Origin: CAZGMJ01 sp964526785
Lineage (GTDB): Bacteria; Planctomycetota; Phycisphaerae; Sedimentisphaerales; Anaerobacaceae
NCBI GenBank assembly: GCA_964526785.1
Contig: CAZGMJ010000080.1
Location: 1 to 22,773 of the forward strand
Direction: 5' to 3'
DNA length: 22,773 nucleotides
The notes under the pieces were generated by a model. It had not been told where the DNA came from, did not search any database, and saw only the letters and a program-made list of their open reading frames with translations. Below are positions 6,056-13,514 of the stretch, piece after piece. A program made the translations under genes and the position numbers. The first letter of the stretch is position 1; the number at the start of each line of letters is the position of its first letter.

Positions 6056-7615
6056 TCACGTGGAAGGGTTGGGTATCGGATGGCCGGGTGCGGTCCTCTT
6101 CTCTGGAGCCGTTTCCCGCAGATCGTGCCGCCCGGATTGCTTATTGTGCGCTGCGGCATCGGACGGCTGCGGCTGCTCGTCCGGCGGCGGAAACTCGTCG
6201 ATCAGCCGGGCCAGCAGCATGGCCTGGCGGCCGCCGATTTCCAGACAGCCGTCGACCCAGATGCGGGCCCGCATCTCCCAGTCCGCAGTGCCGTTGCTCC
6301 AGATGGGCAGCCGAATCTCGGCGTCGCTGCCCGCAGCGAACGTGTCTTTCGGGGCCTTCCAGAAATATGTGTCCGCCGCGTGGCCGTTTATCCGGTGACG
6401 CAGTCCGATGCTGCGAAAATGCATCTTGCGGGCCATGTGGCAGACCGTCTCCCACCAGTCTGCCAGCGATACCGCCTCGCGCATCCGCAGCTGGGCGTCC
6501 TCGAAATCGCGCTTTTCGATTCGTATCTGGCGGGTAATGGCCCAGTTGCGCTTGAGCGTGACCAGCACATCCAGATAGCGCCTGCCCTGCACGCAGGCGA
6601 AAAGCAGCAGCAGAAGCAGTATCCCCCCTGCAAACAGCGCTACCGACCATCCTTCGTCCACGGTCAGCATGAAAACGCCGATACTGGCGCTGATGACCGT
6701 TACGGCGTATACGACGATGGCGACGCTGCGCTGCTTGAGGCCGATATCCAGCAGGCGATGGTGCAGATGCCTGCGGTCGGCCGAGAACATCGAACGACGC
6801 TCCAGCAGCCGCCTGCGCAGGACTGCGAGCGCTGTATCGATAATCGGCACGCCGAGCACCAGAAACGGCAGCGTCAGACCGACCAGGGCGCAGGTCTTGC
6901 TCTGACAGACGACGCTGCCGGCGCCGATCACGAAACCGAGGAACATGGATCCGCCGTCGCCCATGAATATCTTGGCCGGATGAAAGTTGAAGAACAGGAA
7001 ACCCGTCACACTGCCGAGTAATGCCAGCATCAGCACGACCATGGCCCCGTAGTCGCTCCAGAGGGCCAGAAGCGCGATTGTCGCGCAGACAATCAGGGCT
7101 ACGCCGGCGGCAAGGCCGTCAAGGCCATCGATGAGGTTCACGCAGACCGTGATCATGACGATCCAGAAGACCGTCACCGGCCAGGCGATCCAGCCGGTGC
7201 TGACAGTCCAGGAACTGCCCAGAGATATCGACTGAAGGCTCGTACCGGAGATGCAGACCGCAAGGGCCGCGACGATCAGGCAGGCGAGCTTGACTGAGCC
7301 GCGGAGGTACGCCAGATCGTCGATCAAGCCCACGACAAAGACAAAGGCCGCCGCACCAAGCAGTACGCCGAGTTCCATAGCGGACTGACGGAAGGACAGG
7401 CCGATCGTATTGTCCAGGAAGAATACCGGCAGAACGAGGCTGAACGTTGCAACGATAAAGACGATGCCGCCAACGCGCGGGATCGGGTCGAGATGGACCT
7501 TGCGGGGTCCCGGCTGATCGACGAAGCGGTGCCGCTTGGCCCAGCGAGACACCAGCGGTGTCAGCACCATGGCCACAAGGACCGCTCCGAAATAGACTAT
7601 CGCATAGGTTCTCAC
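6056..7615 (-). CDS. WecA/MraY-family polyprenyl-phosphate sugar-1-phosphate transferase with extra C-terminal domain
   Basis: Integral membrane enzyme that loads a HexNAc-1-phosphate (or similar sugar-1-phosphate) onto undecaprenyl phosphate, starting polysaccharide synthesis. Family motifs are all present: GLIDDLAYLRG (Asp99/100), NLIDGLDGLAAG (160-171), FMGDGGSMFLG (217-227) and the cytoplasmic HLHHRLL (283-289). About ten membrane helices end near residue 341. A further 175 residues form a soluble tail (RRYLDVLVTLKRNW onward) that ordinary WecA lacks. The start is taken as GTG at 7613-7615, just before the first helix. An ATG at 7702 is also in frame, but the added 29 residues look unlike the family and have no ribosome site. 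The stop is 1 nt from the next ATG, so the two genes form an operon. Confidence 0.9.
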   Translation of the reverse strand: MRTYAIVYFGAVLVAMVLTPLVSRWAKRHRFVDQPGPRKVHLDPIPRVGGIVFIVATFSLVLPVFFLDNTIGLSFRQSAMELGVLLGAAAFVFVVGLIDDLAYLRGSVKLACLIVAALAVCISGTSLQSISLGSSWTVSTGWIAWPVTVFWIVMITVCVNLIDGLDGLAAGVALIVCATIALLALWSDYGAMVVLMLALLGSVTGFLFFNFHPAKIFMGDGGSMFLGFVIGAGSVVCQSKTCALVGLTLPFLVLGVPIIDTALAVLRRRLLERRSMFSADRRHLHHRLLDIGLKQRSVAIVVYAVTVISASIGVFMLTVDEGWSVALFAGGILLLLLLFACVQGRRYLDVLVTLKRNWAITRQIRIEKRDFEDAQLRMREAVSLADWWETVCHMARKMHFRSIGLRHRINGHAADTYFWKAPKDTFAAGSDAEIRLPIWSNGTADWEMRARIWVDGCLEIGGRQAMLLARLIDEFPPPDEQPQPSDAAAHNKQSGRHDLRETAPEKRTAPGHPIPNPST

Positions 7616-7825
7616 GTTTGTCTCATATCTCGATGGTATGGCAGAATCCGTGTCTTCTCGCCCAATCGGGCGGCACATGCCACCGGGCTGCGGTAAATGC
7701 ATTTAGCGTTGGATCTGTTCGACAGCGACGGCATGTCCCTGATTGTCTGATACATGCGTAAGGTGCTTCCGACGAACCGATCTTCCCGGTCCGGGCAGAC
7801 TCCGTCCCCGTCGGTTGCACACCGA

Positions 7826-8717
7826 CTATTTCGCCGTCTCCAGTTGATCCCGGCTGCTGCTCGAATTACGCGCAGTCAGCGGGCCCTGGCACTCCCGCGC
7901 CTGTACATATTGCACTGCGAAGACGGCGATCCCGCCTATTGCCGGGTAAAAAGCAACGCAACTGATGGCTTCGGCGCCGGATTTGCGCGATGGAAGATCG
8001 ACGGCTGCACTCCTCAGATGGATATGCGGCGTCATATCGTCCGGCAGATGGTGCGTATGGGTAATGGGCCGGTCGCAAATGCTCGATGCGGCCACGGCCA
8101 GTCCGCACAGGCCGGCTGGAGCCTGAGCCTGGCAGTCCTGCATTTGCGCAGTACTCCGAGGGACCAAATGGTGTCTGACAGTTTTGCTTCTGGCGATCGG
8201 AACCATCACAACACAATTGCTGCCCTGCAGCATCGGCGAATGCTCTTCCAAAGGGTAAAGGAAATTCGTCTTCCGTCTTCTCTCGACAATGCCGCCTTGA
8301 TGCATAGATTTGCCGACAGCCTGGGCCATGCATGCAGGGTTCGGCCTGTCTGCCGCCAATCGCAGGTGAAGTTCCATAGTTGCATTGATATTCGGGGCCG
8401 CATATCCGCGAATGAGTGCGGCCGAGAACGGTCCGGATGTTAGAATACCAGCCCCGGATCAACGCAGTCCAAATCCCATCCGCAGACACACTCACCGGGA
8501 CTTCACAATGGATTTGCTCCTCCGTGCCGTCATCGCCGAAGTCGGAAACGTTGAGCCCAGCACTCCCGCACCCGGCCGGCAATTCCCCAGAGAGCTCGCT
8601 GCACAGATTTGCGTACAACACAGGGATGGCAGATAGCAAGACAACTACCACTGCGCTGCAAAAGTCATGCAATGTGGGCAGGCAATAGCGATTGTGCCTG
8701 CGTGATGCGAAGTTCAC
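7826..8717 (-). pseudogene. Possible frame-broken gene, unknown product
   Basis: A GTG at 8715-8717 follows a perfect AGGAGG (8725-8730) with a 7-nt spacer. The frame begins with a short basic stretch and a hydrophobic segment (AVVVVLLSAIPVLYANL), as in a signal anchor, and continues about 130 residues. Around 8380-8480 a +1 frame becomes more protein-like and runs to a stop at 7826, with segments such as GSNCVVMVPIARSKTV and GGIAVFAVQYVQAR. The original frame continues open to 7866, but its later part is Arg/Cys-rich and looks like a shadow. I do not recognise a family. A membrane-anchored sensor-like protein inactivated by a frameshift is possible, and non-coding sequence is not excluded. 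Confidence 0.25.
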
Positions 8718-9154
8718 TTGACAACCTCCTGCTCTGGGTGCCGGGCCATGCCGTGGTCCCCTCACAACATTGCCTCAGCGGATTATGCCGTCATCTCTGC
8801 GATCAATCGTTCACAGATGTCGCGTCCTTATAATGCCATTTCCTCACTACACAATATCATCCTGACAGCTCTTACGCATTTTGTGCATTACCTCAGCGCG
8901 CACCTTCGGCGCAGCTCTCTGTACACTCCTTTGAAACCTCGCACCGGCAACCCGTTTCTTACGGTGGCCCTCCATATTGGCCGCCGATGTCACTGCGCAT
9001 ACCTACGAGTGATAGTAAATGCTATTTCCATGTTAAGGCAAACACCGACAATAAGTCTATTGGGGTGTTTGGGTATTTTACACCAGCGCCAAGTCTACAT
9101 TCTCTTCTACCTGGCTATGGCGACTTCCTTTTTCAGTTGCCACCTGTCATTGAA

Positions 9155-9544
9155 CTACTGCATTTGGCGTATCCAAAACAAAAGAGGCGGGCTCGTTGGC
9201 AGATTCCGACCTCCAGGGGTAGCCTCCCAACAAACATTCGGAAGCGATCCACCATTCGAGCCCACCCGTAAGACTGCCCAGTACAGAGAGTCGCCCGGCT
9301 TTCCAGCCGGCGTACAGGAGGAGGTACTGAACTGGGCGATGAGAGAAGAAGTCTCGAATGCCGTGCACTTTAGGGTCACGGCACCGTGTTCCGTGGTGCT
9401 AATCGTATCGACCTGCGGTCCCTGCTTTGTTCGGAGGGCGGCGGGCGCACTGCTGGAGTGAATCGTCAAGGCGCGACACCGGCGGAATACGTTGCAGCCG
9501 TTGAATGCCAAGGCCGCTTCCAGACAGTCTGTGCCGCGTTGCAT
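9155..9544 (-). CDS. Weak hypothetical protein, 129 residues
   Basis: An ATG at 9542-9544 is preceded by GGAGG with a 5-nt spacer, an excellent ribosome site. The frame runs 129 residues and ends in NLPTSPPLLFWIRQMQ. No domain, membrane segment or signal peptide is recognised, and it is rich in Ser, Thr and Cys. It lies about 290 bp downstream of the response regulator on the same strand. The ribosome site and orientation are the only support; it may be a decayed gene. Confidence 0.22.
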   Translation of the reverse strand: MQRGTDCLEAALAFNGCNVFRRCRALTIHSSSAPAALRTKQGPQVDTISTTEHGAVTLKCTAFETSSLIAQFSTSSCTPAGKPGDSLYWAVLRVGSNGGSLPNVCWEATPGGRNLPTSPPLLFWIRQMQ

Positions 9545-9829
9545 ACCTTCCTCCGAGATCAGCGTTCTCTCCTGGCCCGTCCCTGGTCTGTATACCAATC
9601 TCTTATTCTATGGATTCATGCCAAGCTCCGCTATTGGGGCATCTGGGTATTTTTGCTCGCCACATCTACTTGCCGCAATCGCGCTGCCAATAGGCTGCGG
9701 TAAACCTGTCTCTGCAAGCTGTCGGACATAAAGGGCCCACATTGGGACAAGACTCAGCAGTATGCCACAGCCGGCCTATCTGTCGGAAACCGCTCGGCGA
9801 TCCGCACGCAGCCGAGAACGGTTGTCGCA

Positions 9830-10444
9830 TTACTGGGGCCTGCCACTATTGCCGTGGTTGTCAAGGTAGCCCATTGCAGTGGCCTTTACGACAAGATCCA
9901 CAACATTCTTCGCTCCGGTCTTCTTCATGATATGCTTGCGATGCACCTCAATTGTGCTCTTGGAACGAGTCATTTTCCTGGCGATCTCCGTGTTGCTCAT
10001 GCCATTCAATATGAGAGACAGCACTCTTTGTTCGGTCTTGGAGAGCGGCTTGCCAAGCATAAGGTCGGAGCATACATAATGCTCAAATGCCTCTGTGACC
10101 GCGTTCAAGAGACTCTCTGTAGTCACGGGCTTCTCGATAAAGTCAACCGCTCCAAGTTTGAACGCCTCAGCGGCAGTGGCGACATCGCCGTAGGCGGTCA
10201 GCAGGATCACGGGAACCCAGGGGGCGATGCTGTGGGCTTCTCTCAGCACATCCAGTCCATCCATTCCAGGCAGACGCAAGTCGGTGACCAGCACATCGCA
10301 GGGCTCGTTCCGCATGGCATCCACGCAGGTTTCGCCATCTTCAAATACAGAGCATTCCCAGCGATTCCGGCGCAAAGCACCCGTAACCGCATTGCGAATG
10401 GCTGGATCATCATCAATGAAATAAACGCTTCGCCTCAGACTCAC
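9830..10444 (-). CDS. FixJ/NarL-type response regulator (RR1)
   Basis: A 204-residue two-domain transcription regulator. The receiver domain has the acidic pocket DDD at 11-13, phospho-acceptor Asp55 in VLVTDLRLPG, Thr84 in LLTAYGD and Lys105 in IEKPV. The C-terminal LuxR-type helix-turn-helix starts at LSKTEQRVLSLILNGMSNTE and ends near VVDLVVKATAMG. All phosphorylation residues are present, so it should respond to a histidine kinase, but none is found in this window. The start is a GTG (10442-10444) with AGG just upstream. It is divergent from the Ser/Thr kinase gene across a 608-bp spacer containing two adjacent palindromes, the natural candidate targets. A second, partial homologue is at 22277. 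Confidence 0.93.
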   Translation of the reverse strand: MSLRRSVYFIDDDPAIRNAVTGALRRNRWECSVFEDGETCVDAMRNEPCDVLVTDLRLPGMDGLDVLREAHSIAPWVPVILLTAYGDVATAAEAFKLGAVDFIEKPVTTESLLNAVTEAFEHYVCSDLMLGKPLSKTEQRVLSLILNGMSNTEIARKMTRSKSTIEVHRKHIMKKTGAKNVVDLVVKATAMGYLDNHGNSGRPQ

Positions 10445-10545
10445 TTCACCTGTCCACTCTGGTCAAGAAACCGATTCAACTCAATTTCCAACCTACCCAA
10501 ATGCCCTGATAGAGACAATTGGGGCAATTATTTTTTTTCTGGCTA

Positions 10546-10560
10546 AAATGTCAAACATTT
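10546..10560. promoter_or_regulatory. Short palindrome AAATGT-CAA-ACATTT upstream of RR1
   Basis: A perfect 6-bp inverted repeat with a 3-nt centre, about 100 bp upstream of the RR1 start and next to a T8 run (10531-10538). Its place in the RR1 promoter region suggests a small operator, but a dyad this short can arise by chance in AT-rich DNA. Confidence 0.25.
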
Positions 10561-10666
10561 GGTAAAAACCGCGCCAGATCGTTCCGCGCAGCCAGACTGC
10601 TGCACATCGCACACTCCCGGTCCCCGCCTCAGGAACCCTACTATTCGTCTCCATGCGAGCATTGTG

Positions 10667-10681
10667 TGCAAACTTTTTGCA
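10667..10681. promoter_or_regulatory. Palindrome TGCAAA-CTT-TTTGCA in the divergent region
   Basis: A perfect 6-bp dyad with a 3-nt centre. It abuts the larger palindrome at 10682-10710 without a gap. Both lie between the divergent RR1 and Ser/Thr kinase genes, roughly 225 bp from the former and 345 bp from the latter. Confidence 0.4.
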
Positions 10682-10710
10682 TTTAGGGTGACATGTTCTG
10701 TCACCCTAAA
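10682..10710. promoter_or_regulatory. Perfect 12-bp inverted repeat (TTTAGGGTGACA / TGTCACCCTAAA)
   Basis: Two perfect 12-bp arms separated by 5 nt (TGTTC). No T-run follows on either strand, so a terminator is unlikely. The arms are in an intergenic region between divergent genes, which fits a dimeric regulator's operator. Related half-sites occur at 9369 (TTTAGGGTCAC) and at 10972-10983 (TTTAGGGTTGCA), the latter 70 bp before the kinase ATG. The remainder of 10445-11052 shows no other clear signal. Confidence 0.5.
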
Positions 10711-11052
10711 CCGAGAAACTTCAACATTTTACGCAGCCAGCTCATTCTTCCTGAATCCCGGCATACATTTTGCTGTTCCCAAGCCCCAGTCTTTAACTCA
10801 TGCCGTCTCTCTTACTGCGTTACGCACATTTCTCACTGCTTACTACAATCCCTGTTCGGAAATCGTGCCGAAAAACGGGCATTATCTTACCCTTCGTCTC
10901 GGATTTCTCCCGGTCAGTGTATATGCAGAATTCTCTGTATTTTAGGCTCCATAAGCCAAGAAAGCTGGGCCTTTAGGGTTGCATGTGGACAGCAGTCTTC
11001 TGTAACATGATGTAGCCAGTGGAGTTATCCAGCAGGCCACAAGAGCTCAGAG

Positions 11053-12687
11053 ATGGAATATGCTAAGCAAAGTAAAGTCGGGGGACACGACAAGAGATGC
11101 CCTTTCTTTTCCGCCGTGGAGGCCGGCAGTTGCGCGCAGCCCGACGACCTGGACAGACTGATGCTCGAGAGCCGCATCGGCCGTTATGAACTGATCGATA
11201 TTGTCGGCGAAGGTGGACATGGAATCGTCTACAAGGCACGACAGACAAAGCCTATCCGCCGCACGGTTGCCCTGAAGATCATCAAACCCGCAGTTAACTC
11301 GGATGAAGTGCTTACCCGCTTCGTATCCGAGCGGCAGACACTCGCTTCACTCCACCACCCTAATATTGCCCATATTATCGATGCTGGGGCGACGCAGGAT
11401 GGACGCCCCTACTTCGTGATGGAATACATTGAGGGGATACCCATCACAGCGTATTGCGATCAGGATCAATTGAGCATCGAACAACGCCTTAACCTGTTCC
11501 TGCAAGTATGTGATGGCCTTCAGCACGCACATCAGAAAGGCATCATCCATTGCGATATCAAGGCCGACAATCTCCTCGTTTGTTCGGAGAACGGCCGTCC
11601 GCTGGTGAAGATCATCGACTTTGGAATTGCCCGAATTCTCGCCGGACCTCGTGGGAAAGCCAGTCCGAAGTCTGAGCAACACCCAATGATTGGCACTCCG
11701 GAGTATATGAGCCCGGAACAGGTCGACGAGAAGCATGGTGATATTGATATCCGGTCAGATATCTACTCCGCCGGTGTGGTGCTTTACCAGCTACTTTGCG
11801 GGGTTCTGCCTTTCCCCTCCGCCACCTTCCGCAACATTCGGACGCAGGAAATGTCTCAGACCATTTGCAGTGGACAACCCCCTGCTCCCAGTTGTCGGCT
11901 GATGGACATGGGGCCTCCGGGAACCGAAATCGCAGCGCAGCGAAAAACCACCTTGCCTGCACTGTGCAAGTCGCTCCGGGACGAACTGGAGTGGATCCCG
12001 CTAAAGGCTATGGATAAGCAGCGGGATCGACGCTACCAAACTGTCGTTCAGTTTGCTGCAGACATCCACAATTATCTTCAGCGCTATCCATTGCTTGCAG
12101 GGCCTGCTACGAAGCGATATAAGGCCCGCAAATTCATCTCCCGGCACCGCATCGGCTGCACCATAATGGCCTCGCTCGCGCTTATAACCGCCGCCTACGT
12201 GTTGGTTGTCTTTCAGATGTACGGCAGACTCCAGAGCAGCCACGCAGACCTGGAGGTGGCCTATGCCGAAGCCAGACAGGTCAGCAATGAATACACTGCC
12301 TTCGCACAACAGGAGGCTTTCCTGCATTTATTGGAGGCCTGGCATGCGGGTCAGGGGGGAGAATTTAAGGCAACGGCCAAGTATTTCAGCAGTGGCACCA
12401 TCGAAGCAGACGCTGCCATTCTGCTTAAGAACGAAGGGGCTTTCGAGGAAAGACTGCCCGCATTCTTACGCAAATGGAATACAAGCAAGCCATTCTTTGC
12501 GAACCTGATAGTTGCCGAACACCTGCTCAAAGAAGGCCGGACAACAGAAGCAGCGCTGCGCTACGAGCAGTGCCGTGCCATCTCTGGTGATGACCGAGGC
12601 AACGTGCAATTGGTTCGCCATGTGTACCACAGACTTCATGCCCTTTCACAGGCGGCTGATAAGCCTGACACAAACACCACCCGATGA
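11053..12687 (+). CDS. Pkn-type membrane Ser/Thr protein kinase with helical C-terminal domain
   Basis: A 544-residue Hanks-type kinase. The kinase domain spans about 44-345: glycine loop GEGGHGIVY (52-60), Lys75 in VALKII, catalytic loop HCDIKADN (166-173), DFG (189-191) and GTPEYMSPEQ (214-223). The usual HRD is HCD, so it is a non-RD kinase that may not need activation-loop phosphorylation. One membrane helix (about 367-389) follows, then about 150 residues of helical, TPR-like sequence (AEHLLKEGRTTEAALRYEQC) placed outside the cytoplasm by topology. An N-terminal tail of 43 residues precedes the kinase. The stop overlaps the next start (ATGA), so kinase and pseudopilin are translationally coupled. 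Substrate unknown; the neighbouring regulators and secreted proteins are candidates. Confidence 0.93.
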   Translation: MEYAKQSKVGGHDKRCPFFSAVEAGSCAQPDDLDRLMLESRIGRYELIDIVGEGGHGIVYKARQTKPIRRTVALKIIKPAVNSDEVLTRFVSERQTLASLHHPNIAHIIDAGATQDGRPYFVMEYIEGIPITAYCDQDQLSIEQRLNLFLQVCDGLQHAHQKGIIHCDIKADNLLVCSENGRPLVKIIDFGIARILAGPRGKASPKSEQHPMIGTPEYMSPEQVDEKHGDIDIRSDIYSAGVVLYQLLCGVLPFPSATFRNIRTQEMSQTICSGQPPAPSCRLMDMGPPGTEIAAQRKTTLPALCKSLRDELEWIPLKAMDKQRDRRYQTVVQFAADIHNYLQRYPLLAGPATKRYKARKFISRHRIGCTIMASLALITAAYVLVVFQMYGRLQSSHADLEVAYAEARQVSNEYTAFAQQEAFLHLLEAWHAGQGGEFKATAKYFSSGTIEADAAILLKNEGAFEERLPAFLRKWNTSKPFFANLIVAEHLLKEGRTTEAALRYEQCRAISGDDRGNVQLVRHVYHRLHALSQAADKPDTNTTR

Positions 12688-13511
12688 CATTAAGACGCCG
12701 TCGACAGGACGTTTTTGTATGCACAGCCACTACCCATTGTGGTCTGACACTGGTGGAGTTGCTGCTCACTATTGCAATCGTTTCCGCAATGATGGCGATC
12801 CTGTTGCCCGCTCTGGGCAAGGCCCGTGAAATGGGACGCAATGTGGCATGCAGGGCAAATCTCGGGCAGATTGCCCTGGCCTGGAGCATGTATCTGGACG
12901 ATTATGACGGGCTCTTCTACAAAGGCGTCAACCATCAGTATGACTTCGGCGGCTGGCAAGGAGAGGACGGTACGAATGCACCATACCGTCCCCTCAACGC
13001 GTATCTGGGCCTGCCGAAACAAGGCGCCTCGATCAGCGAGGCCCGCGTCTTCGAGTGCCCTGCCGATCAAGGCGGCTTCGGTTATGTCGGCAGTGTATAC
13101 AGACGACTGGGCAACAGCTATCAGACCAATCCCGCCCTGGTATACCCCGGAGCCCTGTCGGCATTATCCTGGTGTCCCGAGCCATGGCGGACAATCAACT
13201 GCACGATACATGAAAGCCTTCATCCCGTTCTTTGCAGAGAGCAGATTTCACAGCCTTCACAAATGCTGCTGACCGCAGACCACTGCTGGTTGACACAGTG
13301 GGATCCGCTGATTACCTACGCGTGCGGAAAGGCCTGGCACGGACGGGACCACTGCTACAATTCCGCATTCCTCGATGGACATGCCGACGAGACAAAGATT
13401 CGCAAGGGATTGTATCTGACCACGGATTATCGTTTTCAACCGTTCCAGCATATTGATTCGCTGGTGCTTGAATTACAAGAGCAGGTACCTTGCGCCTGCG
13501 GAAGAGAGTGA
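12684..13511 (+). CDS. Pseudopilin-like protein with prepilin N-terminal cleavage/methylation site
   Basis: A 275-residue secreted or surface protein with a type IV prepilin-like leader. A basic N-terminus (MTLRRRRQD) is followed by CG|LTLVELLLTIAIVSAMM, with cleavage predicted after Gly20 and the conserved Glu25 at +5. After the hydrophobic helix come REMGRNVACRANLGQIALAW and, near the end, AFLDGHADE. This resembles the planctomycete prepilin-like family with a C-terminal 'DGH' motif (DUF1559 and relatives). These are numerous in this phylum and are thought to be pseudopilins or surface proteins handled by a type II secretion or pilus-like machine; no such machine is encoded here. It overlaps the kinase stop by 4 bp and ends 3 nt before the giant protein gene, so the three form one operon. 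Confidence 0.88.
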   Translation: MTLRRRRQDVFVCTATTHCGLTLVELLLTIAIVSAMMAILLPALGKAREMGRNVACRANLGQIALAWSMYLDDYDGLFYKGVNHQYDFGGWQGEDGTNAPYRPLNAYLGLPKQGASISEARVFECPADQGGFGYVGSVYRRLGNSYQTNPALVYPGALSALSWCPEPWRTINCTIHESLHPVLCREQISQPSQMLLTADHCWLTQWDPLITYACGKAWHGRDHCYNSAFLDGHADETKIRKGLYLTTDYRFQPFQHIDSLVLELQEQVPCACGRE

Positions 13512-13514
13512 TGT

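Larger units (their letters stand above)
7616..9829. other. 2.2-kb region without a confident gene
   Basis: Several open frames exist on both strands but none has convincing family motifs, and the longest on each strand overlap each other. Two minus-strand candidates with good Shine-Dalgarno sequences are listed separately (7826-8717 and 9155-9544). A 23-bp sequence is repeated with three mismatches at 9057-9079 and 9631-9653. The region looks like decayed coding sequence plus regulatory DNA. It follows, on the same strand, the response regulator at 9830-10444, so lost partner genes of that regulator are one possibility. Confidence 0.45.

Noticed and set aside
6080..7021. A 313-residue plus-strand open frame
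   Set aside because: It is antisense to the WecA-like gene and has no family features; a shadow frame.
7754..8443. A 229-residue plus-strand open frame
   Set aside because: It is antisense to the better-supported (though weak) minus-strand candidate, shows no recognisable domain, and has biased Arg/His/Gln content.
8718..9461. A 247-residue plus-strand frame with hydrophobic stretches
   Set aside because: No ribosome site, no signal peptide at the start and no recognised motif. The hydrophobic part derives from an AT-rich segment around one copy of the 23-bp repeat.
10682..10710. Rho-independent terminator
   Set aside because: The stem is strong but has no T-run on either side and lies upstream of both divergent genes, so an operator is the better reading.
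10559..11010. Open frames in the spacer before the Ser/Thr kinase
   Set aside because: Two overlapping plus-strand frames (to 10945 and 11010) lack ribosome sites and domains and run through the palindromes; more likely regulatory DNA.
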